Source: CADEEN01 sp963738425 (GTDB lineage: Bacteria; Pseudomonadota; Gammaproteobacteria; Burkholderiales; Burkholderiaceae_C). Taken from it: 64,000 nucleotides of DNA. The DNA is taken from the NCBI GenBank assembly GCA_963738425.1, contig CAVTWT010000012.1:124001-188000 (forward strand), written 5' to 3'. Numbering within the stretch: the first letter of the stretch is position 1; the number at the start of each line of letters is the position of its first letter. The position numbers were made by a program, and so were the translations under genes. The notes beneath the pieces are model-generated. The model was not told the origin of the DNA, ran no database searches, and saw only the letters and a list, made by a program, of their open reading frames with translations. Of this stretch, positions 10,709 through 19,554 are shown piece by piece.

Positions 10709-10797
10709 ACCCACCCCCGAAGCGGCTTTGCCGCTCCCCCTCAAGGGGGCACCGCCAGCGGCCTGGCGGAGCCAGATCCGCGGCGGTCGCTTGGTCC
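10709..10797. repeat. Interspersed GC-rich hairpin repeat, family A, copy 1
   Basis: It contains a hairpin GAAGCGGCTTTGCCGCT, a CCCCCTCAAGGGGG palindrome, and a third arm pair GCCAGCGGCCTGGC. Related copies lie at 16148-16224 and 28008-28090. It separates the permease gene from proA. Confidence 0.8.
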
Positions 10798-10834
10798 GCG
10801 GGCAGAGTGCGTGCGCCTGAGTGAAAATCAACGA

Positions 10835-12117
10835 ATGAACCCGAACGACATCGCTGCCTACATGGCCCACGTCGGCGTGGCCGCGCGTGCCGCATCGCGC
10901 GCGATGGCGGCGGCGCCGACAGCGGCCAAGGACGCCGCGCTGCGGGCGCTGGCGCGCCGGCTGCGCGCGAACAGCGCTGCGCTGCAGGCGGCCAATGCGA
11001 AAGACGTGGCGGCGGCGCAGGCCGCCGGCTTGGCAACGCCGATGGTCGATCGGTTGAAGCTCTCGGCGCAGACGCTCGACACGGTCGCGCTCGGCTGTGA
11101 GCAACTGGCTGCGATGCCCGACCCGGTCGGCGAGATCGTCGAGATGAAGCGCCGGCCGAGTGGCATCCACGTCGGCCGCATGCGTGTGCCGCTGGGCGTC
11201 TTCGGCATGATCTACGAGAGCCGGCCGAACGTGACGATCGAGGCCGCGTCACTGGCCATCAAGAGTGGCAACGCGGTGATCCTGCGTGGTGGCTCGGAGG
11301 CGCTGCAATCGAACCTGGCTCTGGCGCGCGAGGTGCAGGCAGCGCTCGTCGAGGCCGGCCTGCCGGCCGAGGGCGTGCAACTCGTCGAGACGACGGACCG
11401 CGAAGCGGTCGGCAAGCTGATCGCGATGCCCGAGTACGTGGACGTGATCATCCCGCGCGGTGGCAAGGGCCTGATCGAGCGCATCAGCCGCGAGGCCAAG
11501 GTGCCTGTGATCAAGCACCTGGACGGCAATTGCCACGTCTATGTCGATGCCGAGGTCGATCTCGAGATGGCACTTGCCGTCACCGACAACGCGAAGACGC
11601 AGAAGTACAGCCCTTGCAATGCCGCCGAGTCGCTGCTCGTGCATCGCGCGCAGGCGGCGGCGTTTCTGCCGCGCATCGGCGCGGTCTTTGCCGCCAAGGG
11701 CGTGGAGATGCGCTGTGATGCCGAGGCCAAAGCGCTGCTGTCGAAGATCGCCAAGGCGAAGCTGGTCGATGCGACTGAAGCCGACTGGTCCGAGGAATAC
11801 CTCGCGCCAGATCATCAGCATCAAGGTCGTCGGATCGCTCGACGAGGCGATGGACCACATCGACCGCTACGGCTCGCACCACACCGACGCCATCCTGACC
11901 TCGAACCACGCCCAACGCGATGCGCTTCGTGCGCGAAGTCGATTCGGCCAGCGTGATGGTCAACGCCAGCACGCGTTTTGCCGACGGCTTCGAGTTCGGC
12001 CTCGGCGCCGAGATCGGCATCTCGACCGACAAGTTCCATGCGCGTGGGCCGGTGGGTTTGGAGGGCCTGACTTCGTTGAAGTGGGTCGTGCTCGGCCAGG
12101 GCGAAGTGAGGACCTGA
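10835..12117 (+). CDS. proA: Glutamate-5-semialdehyde dehydrogenase (two frameshifts)
   Basis: Second enzyme of proline biosynthesis; it reduces gamma-glutamyl phosphate to glutamate semialdehyde with NADPH. Recognised motifs are GMIYESRPNVTIEA, NAVILRGGSEA, IPRGGKGLI, and the catalytic cysteine block KYSPCNAAESLLVH. The reading frame shifts +1 near 11809 (extra A after CTCGCGCC) and again near 11912 (extra C in CACGCCC). With both removed the protein is 426 residues, the normal size, ending in the C-terminal NASTRFADGFEFGLGAEIGIS block. Because the enzyme is normally needed for proline synthesis and the pieces remain well conserved, assembly error is likelier than decay. Confidence 0.93.
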
Positions 12118-12121
12118 CTGA

Positions 12122-12206
12122 TCATGACAGCCCCTCACTCGCGATGCTCGCACGCCCCGCGGGAAGGCTCGTGCCTACGCTTGGGAGCGGCCCGGCGCTG
12201 GCCCGA
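12122..12206. repeat. Interspersed repeat, family B-like, divergent copy
   Basis: It begins near CAGCCCCTCAC and ends with TTGGGAGCGGCCCGGCGCT, the same end as the family B copies at 52491-52576 and 54839-54925. The centre is different. It separates proA from the next gene. Confidence 0.6.
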
Positions 12207-12208
12207 GC

Positions 12209-12850
12209 ATGAAAATCGGCGTCCTCGTCTTCCCCGCCGTCGAAGAACTCGACTTCATCGGCCCCTGGGAAATGTTCGGCATGTGGGGCCTGATCGGCAG
12301 CAGCGTGCGCACACACCTCGTCGGCCAGAGCACCGAACCCCTGCGCTGCGCCAAGGGCCTGACCGTCGTGCCCGAGTACAGCTTCGAGGACTGCCCGCCG
12401 CTGGACGTGCTGCTGGTGCCCGGCGGGCAGGGCACGCGCGAGCAGGTCGACAACCAGTCGCTGCTGACCTTCGTCAAGCACCAGGTCGAGCAGCACACGC
12501 AGTGCGTGATGTCGGTCTGCACGGGTGCCTTCATCCTGCACCGCGCCGGCCTGCTGCTCGGCCGCCGCGCGACCACGCACTGGGCGTCGCTGAAGCGCCT
12601 GCGCCAGCTCGGCGACGTGCAGGTGGTCGAAGAGCGCTACGTCGTCGATGGCCCGGTGTGGACGGCCGCCGGCGTCTCGGCGGGCACCGACATGGCGCTG
12701 GCCTACATCGACCATGTCAGCGGCCCGGCCACGGCGAGCAAGGTGCAGATGGCGGCCGAGTACTACCCCGAGGGCAAGTTCTACGGCGGCGAGGCCGCGC
12801 ACGCCAAGGCGCCGCAGTACGCATTGACGCCGGCCAAACCTGGCAAATGA
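12209..12850 (+). CDS. DJ-1/PfpI-family protein
   Basis: Cytoplasmic class I glutamine amidotransferase-like fold protein, 213 residues, in the full family range. The nucleophile cysteine lies in MSVCTGAFIL at the tight nucleophile elbow, and VLLVPGGQGT is the conserved glycine loop. The subgroup with DFIGPWE near the N-terminus includes isonitrile hydratase-like and AraC-type regulator sensor domains, but no DNA-binding domain is attached. Its 3' end overlaps queC by four bases (ATGA). The reaction cannot be assigned. Confidence 0.8.
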   Translation: MKIGVLVFPAVEELDFIGPWEMFGMWGLIGSSVRTHLVGQSTEPLRCAKGLTVVPEYSFEDCPPLDVLLVPGGQGTREQVDNQSLLTFVKHQVEQHTQCVMSVCTGAFILHRAGLLLGRRATTHWASLKRLRQLGDVQVVEERYVVDGPVWTAAGVSAGTDMALAYIDHVSGPATASKVQMAAEYYPEGKFYGGEAAHAKAPQYALTPAKPGK

Positions 12851-13563
12851 ACGAGCGCCACGCGCTCGTGCTCTTTTCGGGTGGCCAGGACTCGACCACC
12901 TGCCTGGCGTGGGCCCTTTCACAGGTCGAACGCTACGAGCGCGTCGACACCGTCGCCTTCGACTATGGCCAACGCCACCGCATCGAGCTCGACTGCCGCC
13001 TGGCCGTGCTGCGCGAACTGCGCGTGGCCTTTCCCCAGTGGGCGCAGCGCCTCGGCCAGGACCACCTGATCGACCTGTCGGTGCTGAAGTCGCTCGGCGA
13101 TTCGGCGCTGACCAGCACGCGCGCGATCGAGCTTGAAGCCAGTGGCCTGCCCAACACCTTCGTGCCCGCGCGCAACCTGCTGTTCCTGACCGCCGCGGCG
13201 GCGCTGGCCTACCGCGGCGGCGCCGCGGTGCTGGTGGGTGGCATGTGCCAGACCGACTACTCGGGCTACCCCGACTGCCGCGACAACACGGTCAAGGCGA
13301 TGCAGAAGGCCCTGTCGCTCGGCCTCGACGTGCCGCTGGCGATCGAAACGCCGCTGATGTTTCTCGACAAGGCCGCCACCTGGGCCCTGGCGCGCTCGCT
13401 CGGCGGCGACGCCTTGGTGGCTTTGATCGAAGAGCACACCCACACCTGCTACCTCGGCGAGCGCGGCACGCGCCACGATTGGGGGTACGGCTGCGGCCGC
13501 TGCCCGGCGTGCACGCTGCGCGCGCTCGGGCATGCGCGCTGGCGTCAATCGCAGTACCCCTGA
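12847..13563 (+). CDS. queC: 7-cyano-7-deazaguanine synthase
   Basis: ATP-dependent enzyme converting 7-carboxy-7-deazaguanine to preQ0 in the queuosine pathway. The N-terminal PP-loop LFSGGQDSTTCL, VAFDYGQRH, FVPARNLLFL and the C-terminal zinc site CGRCPACTLR are all in place. At 238 residues it is the normal length. The ATG overlaps the preceding stop as ATGA, so the two are probably translated together. No other queuosine gene is in the window; folE, which makes the dihydroneopterin triphosphate at the head of this pathway, lies 4 kb away on the other strand. Confidence 0.95.
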   Translation: MNERHALVLFSGGQDSTTCLAWALSQVERYERVDTVAFDYGQRHRIELDCRLAVLRELRVAFPQWAQRLGQDHLIDLSVLKSLGDSALTSTRAIELEASGLPNTFVPARNLLFLTAAAALAYRGGAAVLVGGMCQTDYSGYPDCRDNTVKAMQKALSLGLDVPLAIETPLMFLDKAATWALARSLGGDALVALIEEHTHTCYLGERGTRHDWGYGCGRCPACTLRALGHARWRQSQYP

Positions 13564-13588
13564 CGCGGCGCTTGTGCTGCAATGGGGC

Positions 13589-14461
13589 ATGTCCTTGATG
13601 TCGCCCCGGACCTTGCCGCAAGCGGTCAACCTGGTGCATGTGCGCATCAGCGACCCCCTTCGCGGCGACCCCCAGGAGCGCGAGCGCACGCAGCGCCTGA
13701 GAGCGCTCGATGACCCGCGGGCCTGGCGCGCCGCCGTGCTGGCGTTGACGCTCACGCCCGAGAGCGAGCTCGAATTGCGGTTGTGGCGCACCCTGGTCGC
13801 CGATCTGCCCGGCGCGGTGCCGCTGTTCGACGATGTATCCAAGCTCTGGCCTTCGCAGCGCCTGCCCTGGTTCGAGCACTTCGCGCGCCTGCTCGCGCCC
13901 CGCCCAGTGGCGCAGCGCCACGAGCTGATCGGTGCGGCGCGCAGCCTGCTCACGGCCGATGGCCTGGTGTCGTCGATGGACCAGCTGCGCTGGATCGCGC
14001 TGCGCCACCTGCTGGCCGGCAGCGCGGTGGCGCCGCCGGCCGCCGCGCCCACGGAGTTCGAAACGCTCGACCGCCAGCAGGTGCATGCGATCTGCGTCTA
14101 TTGCGGCTTCCTGTCGACGCTCGTGCCCACGCCCGAAATCAACTTCGACCCGACCGGCTACGACTCGGTCAGCCAGAACTGGTACGACCATGTCACCGCA
14201 CCGTGGATCGACCACGCCGACGTGCCGGCCCGCCAGGGCTACGACATCGACGCTGCGTTGCGCGCCCTGCGCGCGCTGCAAGCCATGCCGTGGCTGCTGC
14301 GGCCGATGCTGGTGCGCAGCTGGTTCGACGCCGCGCGCGCGCTCACCGACGGGCCGTTGCTGCACCCGGGCGCCGCCGACGCGTTGCGCTTATCCTGCGT
14401 GCTGCTGGACTCTCCGATGCCGCCGGAACTGGCGGATCAGTATGTCGCTGTGGATCGATAG
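13589..14461 (+). CDS. Uncharacterised protein
   Basis: A 290-residue product, Leu- and Ala-rich, largely helical, with no signal peptide or membrane segment. It has a central region VYCGFLSTLVPTPEINFDP, an SQNWYDHVTAPW segment and a C-terminal helical region (AALRALRALQAMPWLLRPML) that loosely recalls C-terminal regions of M48-type metallopeptidase proteins, but no HExxH motif is present. The start at 13589 has a second Met three codons on. It sits between queC and the sulfide dehydrogenase genes on the same strand. I do not recognise its function. Confidence 0.65.
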   Translation: MSLMSPRTLPQAVNLVHVRISDPLRGDPQERERTQRLRALDDPRAWRAAVLALTLTPESELELRLWRTLVADLPGAVPLFDDVSKLWPSQRLPWFEHFARLLAPRPVAQRHELIGAARSLLTADGLVSSMDQLRWIALRHLLAGSAVAPPAAAPTEFETLDRQQVHAICVYCGFLSTLVPTPEINFDPTGYDSVSQNWYDHVTAPWIDHADVPARQGYDIDAALRALRALQAMPWLLRPMLVRSWFDAARALTDGPLLHPGAADALRLSCVLLDSPMPPELADQYVAVDR

Positions 14462-14492
14462 CGGGGTCCATTCCCCAGTGAGGAGAAAAGAC

Positions 14493-14831
14493 GTGCGAAC
14501 CCTGTTCATGATGCGGCCGCTGCGGGCCGCGCTGATGGTGGGAATACTGTTCGCTGCGGGCCTGTCGCCCGCCGCCGCGCAGGACGCCAAAGCCCTGCAG
14601 CAGAAGTCACTGGCCGCCACCTGCGCCAACTGCCACGGCACGCAAGGCCAGGCCGTGTCCAACGCCGCCGTGCCCGGCCTCGCCGGCATGCCGGCCAGCT
14701 ACCTCATCGAGCAGATGAAAGCCTTCAAGGCCGGCACGCGGCCGGCCACCGTGATGCACCAGCTGTCCAAGGGCTACAGCGATGCGCAGATCGAATCCAT
14801 CGCCGCGTACTACGCGGCGCAGAAGAAGTGA
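14493..14831 (+). CDS. Single-haem cytochrome c subunit next to a flavocytochrome c sulfide dehydrogenase
   Basis: Periplasmic class I cytochrome c of 112 residues with a signal peptide (ends AAAQ) and one CANCH haem motif near residue 41. The distal Met probably lies in the PATVMHQL segment. The start is GTG at 14493, chosen because AGGAG lies six to ten bases before it. It overlaps the flavoprotein region closely and is the likely electron acceptor from it, as in FccAB or SoxEF. Family knowledge: the haem subunit passes electrons from sulfide to the photosynthetic or respiratory chain. Alternative: a general small cytochrome c not dedicated to sulfide. Confidence 0.85.
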   Translation: MRTLFMMRPLRAALMVGILFAAGLSPAAAQDAKALQQKSLAATCANCHGTQGQAVSNAAVPGLAGMPASYLIEQMKAFKAGTRPATVMHQLSKGYSDAQIESIAAYYAAQKK

Positions 14832-14842
14832 AGGGGCGAGCC

Positions 14843-16138
14843 ATGACATTGCATCGACGTGAATGGCTGCTCGGCGCGGGCGCGCTCGGCGTGACCACGC
14901 TGGCGGGCTGCGCCAGCACCGGCGGCAGCGGCGTGCCGGCCAAGGCGCGCGTGCTCGTCGTCGGCGGCGGCTACGGCGGCGCCACGGCAGCCAAGTACGT
15001 GCGCCTGTTCTCCGAGCAGAAGATCGATGTCGTGCTCGTCGAGCCGAGCGACGCCTTCGTCTCCTGCCCGATCAGCAACCTCGTCATCGGCGGCAGCAGG
15101 ACGATCGCCGACGTGACGACGCGCTACGACACGCTGGCCAGCAAGCATGGCGTGCGCGTGGTCAAGGACATGGTGGCGTCGATCGACCCGGTGAAGAAGG
15201 TCGCGGTACTGGCTTCGGGTCCGACGATCGCGTACGACAAGCTCGTCCTCTCGCCCGGCGTCGATCTGATGTTCGACAGCGTGCAAGGCCTGCGCGCTGC
15301 GCAAGGCGAAGGCCGCATCCTGCAAGCCTGGAAGGCCGGGCCCGAAACGGTGGCGCTGCGCAAGCAGCTCGAAGCCATGCCCGACGGCGGCACCTACGCG
15401 ATCACCATTCCCGTGGCGCCGTACCGCTGCCCGCCGGGGCCGTACGAGCGCGCCTGCCAGGTGGCGAGCTATTTCAAGGCCGCCAAGCCGAAGAGCAAGG
15501 TGCTGATCCTCGACGCCAACCCCGACGTGACGAGCAAAGGCCCGCTGTTCAAGAAGGTCTGGGCCGAGCAGTACCCGGGCATGGTCGAGTTCCGGGGCCA
15601 GCACAACGCCACCGCGGTCGATGCGCGCACGAACACCGTCAAGTTCGAAGTCCAGGACGACGTCAAGGCCGACGTGCTCAACGTGCTGCCCGCCATGCGC
15701 GCCGGCGCCATCGCCGTGCAGACGGGACTGGCGAACTCGAACGCACGCTGGTGCAACGTCAACTACCTCAACTTCGAGAGCACGGCGGCCAAGGACATCC
15801 ACGTCCTCGGCGACTCGATCCAGATCGCCCCGGCCATGCCCAAGAGCGGCCACATGGCCAACAGCCACGCCAAGGTGGCAGCCGCGGCCATCGTCGCCGA
15901 ACTCTCGGGCTGGGAGGTCAACGCCGCGCCGATGCTGACCAACACCTGCTACAGCTTCACCGACGCCAAGAACGTCATCCACGTCGCCAGCGTGCACGAG
16001 TACGTGGCGGCGGAAAAGACCTTCAAGACGGTGGCCGGTTCGGGTGGCGTCAGCAGCGCGCCCAACGAGCAGGAAGGCAACTACGCGTGGAACTGGGCGC
16101 GCACGATCTGGGCGGATGCGTTGGCTGAACCGAGTTGA
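14843..16138 (+). CDS. fccB: Sulfide dehydrogenase flavoprotein (FccB/SoxF-like)
   Basis: FAD flavoprotein of about 431 residues that oxidises sulfide. The N-terminus has a Tat-like motif HRREWLLGAG and a lipobox-like LAGC, then the FAD-binding VLVVGGGYGGATAAK. Cysteines expected for the redox disulfide occur in PYRCPPGPYE and NTCYSFTD, and SCPISNLVIGG is conserved in the family. The GHMANSHAK segment near the C-terminus binds FAD. It follows the cytochrome subunit by 11 bases with an AAGGGGCG ribosome-binding site. In a purple bacterium this fits use of sulfide as an electron donor or its detoxification. Confidence 0.88.
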   Translation: MTLHRREWLLGAGALGVTTLAGCASTGGSGVPAKARVLVVGGGYGGATAAKYVRLFSEQKIDVVLVEPSDAFVSCPISNLVIGGSRTIADVTTRYDTLASKHGVRVVKDMVASIDPVKKVAVLASGPTIAYDKLVLSPGVDLMFDSVQGLRAAQGEGRILQAWKAGPETVALRKQLEAMPDGGTYAITIPVAPYRCPPGPYERACQVASYFKAAKPKSKVLILDANPDVTSKGPLFKKVWAEQYPGMVEFRGQHNATAVDARTNTVKFEVQDDVKADVLNVLPAMRAGAIAVQTGLANSNARWCNVNYLNFESTAAKDIHVLGDSIQIAPAMPKSGHMANSHAKVAAAAIVAELSGWEVNAAPMLTNTCYSFTDAKNVIHVASVHEYVAAEKTFKTVAGSGGVSSAPNEQEGNYAWNWARTIWADALAEPS

Positions 16139-16147
16139 ATTGCCAGC

Positions 16148-16224
16148 GACTGCCGCGGACTGGCTTCGCCAGGCCGCTGGCGGTGCCCCGAGGGGGAAGC
16201 GGCGAAGCCGCTTCGGGGGTGGCT
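16148..16224. repeat. Interspersed GC-rich hairpin repeat, family A, copy 2 (inverted)
   Basis: Reverse orientation of the 10709 copy: TGGCTTCGCCAGGCCGCTGG, then a CCCCGAGGGGG palindrome, then AAGCGGCGAAGCCGCTT. It lies between two convergent genes and may act as a bidirectional hairpin. Confidence 0.8.
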
Positions 16225-16226
16225 GA

Positions 16227-16658
16227 TCAACCCTGCCCCATGATCGCCGCCGTCGCCACCATCTCTTCGAACAGCGCCATCGACACCTTGCCGCTGACCG
16301 CATACGGGTCGAGCTTGGCGCACTCGGAGTACTTCAGCAGCAGGGCCGGGTTCAGGCGCTGCATGTTGACCTGGCCCATCGACCAGCCTGAGAAGCGCCG
16401 CTCGTCGATCTCGTCGAAGTTCAGCAGCACGACGTCGGTGTGGCGGGCGTCGCTGGCGATGCGGTTGTAGAGCCTGCTCACCGCCGTGCGCCCGCCTTCG
16501 AGCACCTGGATGAACACGCCTTCTGAAAAGCAGAGTGCGCCGGTGACGCCGCTCTTGGCATTGTTGACCTTGCTCTTCTTCAGGATCGCGATCAGCTCTT
16601 CCTGATCGACCGCGGGCACCGCGCGGCTGGCGTACATGAGGCGGACGAGCATGGTCAT
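16227..16658 (-). CDS. BLUF-domain blue-light photoreceptor
   Basis: Short single-domain FAD photoreceptor of 143 residues. The residues that define the photocycle can be placed by spacing against AppA: Tyr9 (RLMYASR), Asn33, Gln51 (GVFIQVLEG), Trp92 and Met94 (GWSMGQV). A C-terminal helical extension of about 45 residues has no output domain, so it must act by binding a partner. In other purple bacteria the BLUF protein AppA antagonises the photosynthesis repressor PpsR, and this window carries PpsR-type sites; a direct link here is inference. It is cotranscribed with folE upstream, across a short repeat. Confidence 0.92.
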   Translation of the reverse strand: MTMLVRLMYASRAVPAVDQEELIAILKKSKVNNAKSGVTGALCFSEGVFIQVLEGGRTAVSRLYNRIASDARHTDVVLLNFDEIDERRFSGWSMGQVNMQRLNPALLLKYSECAKLDPYAVSGKVSMALFEEMVATAAIMGQG

Positions 16659-16659
16659 G

Positions 16660-16735
16660 CCCTCCGTAGGGCCGCCCCAAGGTGGGCATGCGCCCCCTTG
16701 GGGGGCAGTGAGCGAACGCGAGCGTGGGGGTCCAT
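16660..16735. repeat. GC-rich repeat, family C
   Basis: It contains CCCCAAGGTGGGCATGCGCC, a CCCCCTTGGGGGG palindrome and GAGCGAACGCGAGCG. It fills the gap between folE and the BLUF gene. Only one clear copy is seen in the window. Confidence 0.5.
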
Positions 16736-16736
16736 A

Positions 16737-17468
16737 TCAGTTTCCGTTCTTCTTGGACAACAGCGACAAGAACTCGCGCCGCAGGTTGGCGTCCTTCAGG
16801 AACGCGCCGCGCATCACCGAGTTGGTCATCATCGACTCGTCGTCCTTGACGCCGCGCCAATGCATGCAGAAATGGTCGGCCTCCATGACGATGGCCAGGC
16901 CGTCGGGCTTGACGCGGGTCTGCAATTCGTCTGCGAGCATCGTCACCGCTTCTTCCTGGATCTGCGGCCGGCTCATGATCCAGTCGCAGATGCGCGCGTA
17001 CTTCGACAGGCCGATCAGGTTCGAATGTTCGTTCGGCATGATGCCGATCCAGACCCGGCCGAGGATCGGGCACAGGTGGTGCGAGCAGGCGCTGCGCACC
17101 TTCACCGGGCCGACGATCATCAGCTCGTTCAGGCGCGAGGCGTTCGGAAATTCGGTCACCGACGGCATCGGCCGATAGCGGCCGGCAAAGACCTCGTCGA
17201 TGAACATCTTGGCGACGCGCTTGGCGGTGTCGTTGGTGTTGTGGTCGCTGGTCGTGTCGATGACCAGGGACGACAGCACCTCCTGCATCTTGGCCTGCAC
17301 CTCGGCCTTCAACTCGTCCAACTCGCCTTCCTTGACGTAGGCCGAGATGTTGTCGTTGGCATGGAAGCGGCAATCCGCGCCGACGAGCCGGTAGCGGATG
17401 CGTTCCGAAGCCGACAGCTTCGTCAGCTCTTGTTCGTCGCGAAAAATCGGCATGCTGGTTGGGGGCAT
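16737..17468 (-). CDS. folE: GTP cyclohydrolase I
   Basis: Cytoplasmic zinc enzyme converting GTP to 7,8-dihydroneopterin triphosphate for folate and queuosine synthesis. The zinc and active-site block is ACSHHLCPILGRVWIG, followed by LIGLSKYARI and TMLADELQ. The product is 243 residues; the ATG at 17468 has AAGGACGAAG just upstream, while an upstream Met at 17516 is less likely. It runs toward the BLUF gene and away from rsmB, leaving about 80 bases of divergent promoter space. Confidence 0.93.
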   Translation of the reverse strand: MPPTSMPIFRDEQELTKLSASERIRYRLVGADCRFHANDNISAYVKEGELDELKAEVQAKMQEVLSSLVIDTTSDHNTNDTAKRVAKMFIDEVFAGRYRPMPSVTEFPNASRLNELMIVGPVKVRSACSHHLCPILGRVWIGIMPNEHSNLIGLSKYARICDWIMSRPQIQEEAVTMLADELQTRVKPDGLAIVMEADHFCMHWRGVKDDESMMTNSVMRGAFLKDANLRREFLSLLSKKNGN

Positions 17469-17549
17469 GACTTCGTCCTTGACCAGGGTGAAAGGGGTGG
17501 ATGGGCCATTCTGCACGCCTTGGCGCGGCGTCTGCTTAGACTGTCGCGC

Positions 17550-18846
17550 TTGACCCCATCGCTCGCCCTCTCACAGCTCCTTGCCCACGCCGCCGATATG
17601 GTGCAGGGCGTGCTGGCCGGCCGCTCGTTGACCGATCTGCTGACCACCGTGCCCGCGCCCGCGCGGCCGGGCACGCAGGCCTTGTCGTTCGAGGCGCTGC
17701 GCCGGCTCGGCGGCGCGCAGGCGGTGCAGGCGCTCGTGGCGCCGAAGGCGCCGCCGCGCGAGGTCTCGGCCTTGCTGTTGACGGCGATCGCGCTGCTGTG
17801 GCCACGCGAGACACCTTTGTACGCCGATCACACCCTGGTCGACCAGGCCGTGCACGCCGCGCGCCAGCGCACCCCCGCTGCGGCCGGCTTCATCAACGCC
17901 GTGCTGCGCCGCTTCCTGCGCGAACGCGAGGCCCTGGTGGCCGCGGCCGAGCGCACACCGGCCGGTGCGTTCAACCACCCACCGTGGTGGATCGATCGCT
18001 TGAAGCAGGACTGGCCGGCGCAGTGGCAGGCCCTGCTGGCCGAGGCCAACCGCCATCCGCCGATGACGCTGCGCATCAATGCGCGGCGCACGACCGCCGC
18101 TGCCTATGCACAGCGCGTGGCCGGGCAAGTGATCGGCGAGCAGACGCTGGTGCTGGAAGCGCCGCTGCCGGTGCACGAGCTGCCCGGCTTTGCCGACGGC
18201 GAGGTCTCGGTGCAGGACGCTGCAGCGCAAGCGCGCCGCGCCGTTGCTGATCGGTGCCGGATTGCCGGCAGGCTCGCGCGTGCTCGACGCCTGCGCGGCC
18301 CCCGGCGGCAAGACCGCGCACCTGCTCGAGCTCGCCGATCTCGACGTGCTCGCCCTCGACTCGGACGCGCAGCGCCTGACCCGCGTGCAAGACACGCTCG
18401 ACCGCCTGCACTTGAAAGCGACGCTGCGCGCTGCCGACGCGCGCCGACCCGACAGTTGGTGGGACGGCCGCCCGTTCGACGCCATCCTGCTCGACGCGCC
18501 GTGCAGCGCCTCAGGCATCGTGCGCCGCCATCCGGACATCCGCTGGCTGCGCCGGCCGCAAGACATCGCCACGCTGGCGCGGCTGCAAGCCGAGCTGCTC
18601 GACGCGCTGTGGCCGCTGCTCGCCCCCGGCGGGCGGTTGCTCTACGCCACCTGCTCGGTCTTCAAAGCCGAAGGCCAAGCGCAGATCGACGCTTTTTTGC
18701 AACGGCTCGGCCCGCACAAGGCCCGGCTCGACCCGGCGTCGCCGGGCCACCTGCTGCCCCTGCCCGACAATGGATCGACAGGGTCGATGCCGTCCGCCGA
18801 CGGTTTTTTCTACGCCCTGTTGCACAAAGAGCCCCACCACCGCTGA
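17550..18846 (+). CDS. rsmB: 16S rRNA (cytosine-967-C5)-methyltransferase (one frameshift)
   Basis: Methylates C967 of 16S rRNA with S-adenosylmethionine. An N-terminal NusB-like domain (LLAHAADMVQGVLAG, LFINAVLRRF-type segment AGFINAVLRRFLRE) precedes the methyltransferase domain with LDACAAPGGKTAHLLEL, LLDAPCSASGIVRRHPDIRW (catalytic Cys in PCS) and LLYATCSVF. The frame shifts +1 near 18231 (CAAGCGCGCC for CAACGCGCC); corrected length is 431 residues. No ATG fits the start; TTG at 17550 is given and is uncertain. It leads a rightward cluster with a DUF4390 gene and an NtrY/NtrX-like pair, a widespread arrangement in Burkholderiales. Confidence 0.9.
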
Positions 18847-18854
18847 ATCGAGCC

Positions 18855-19499
18855 ATGCCTTGCGCCGCTGCGGACCGCCAGCTTCACAGGCCCCGCGCGC
18901 AGCGCGGCCTGTGGGGTGGCCTGCGCCTGTGGATTGCGGCACTGCTGCTGTTGGCGCTCTTGCCGGCGCGGGCTCAACAGCCGGCGCCGCCGGTTGAGGT
19001 GGTCGGCTTCGCGGCCACGCGCAGCGCCGATGCCGTGTCGCTCGACTACCAACTGCGCGTCGTGCTGCCATCGCCGGTCGAAGAGGCCGCCCGGCGCGGC
19101 GTGCCGCTCTACTTCCTGGCCACGGCCACCCTGTGGAAGCCGCGCTGGTACTGGCGCGACGAGCGCGTCGCGCGCGTGCGCCGCGAGTGGCGGCTGACCT
19201 TTCAGCCGCTGACCTCGACCTGGCGCGTCAGCCAGGGCGGCCTCGGGCAAAGCCACGCCACGCTCGCCGAAGCGATGGCGATGTTCACGCGCAGCACCGG
19301 CTGGCGCATCGCCGACGCCGCGCTGGCCGAGGCCGATGGCAAGCACTACGTGGAATTCGAGTGGGTGCTCGACACCTCGCAACTGCCGCGGCCGCTGCAG
19401 ATCGGCGTCACCGGCGTCGGTGGCGGCAACGACTGGGCGATCGGCGTCGAGCGCACGATGAAGGTCGAAGCGGCGGCCGCGCCTGCGGTTCCACCATGA
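18855..19499 (+). CDS. DUF4390 family exported protein
   Basis: A 214-residue protein with an N-terminal hydrophobic segment (LWIAALLLLALLPARA) that may be a signal peptide, after an Arg-rich 25-residue leader. The body shows the DUF4390 features LDYQLRVVLPSPVEEA and LWKPRWYWRDERVARV. The function is unknown; the family is almost always found between rsmB and an NtrY-like histidine kinase in betaproteobacteria, as here, which suggests an envelope or sensing role linked to that kinase. Confidence 0.85.
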   Translation: MPCAAADRQLHRPRAQRGLWGGLRLWIAALLLLALLPARAQQPAPPVEVVGFAATRSADAVSLDYQLRVVLPSPVEEAARRGVPLYFLATATLWKPRWYWRDERVARVRREWRLTFQPLTSTWRVSQGGLGQSHATLAEAMAMFTRSTGWRIADAALAEADGKHYVEFEWVLDTSQLPRPLQIGVTGVGGGNDWAIGVERTMKVEAAAAPAVPP

Positions 19500-19554
19500 G
19501 CCGCCGGGCCGCTCCCAAGGCGAATACCGTGGCGCGACGCGCGAAGGTTTCCTG

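Noticed and set aside
10709..10797. Rho-independent terminator after the permease
   Set aside because: Hairpins lack a T tract and recur elsewhere as an interspersed repeat.
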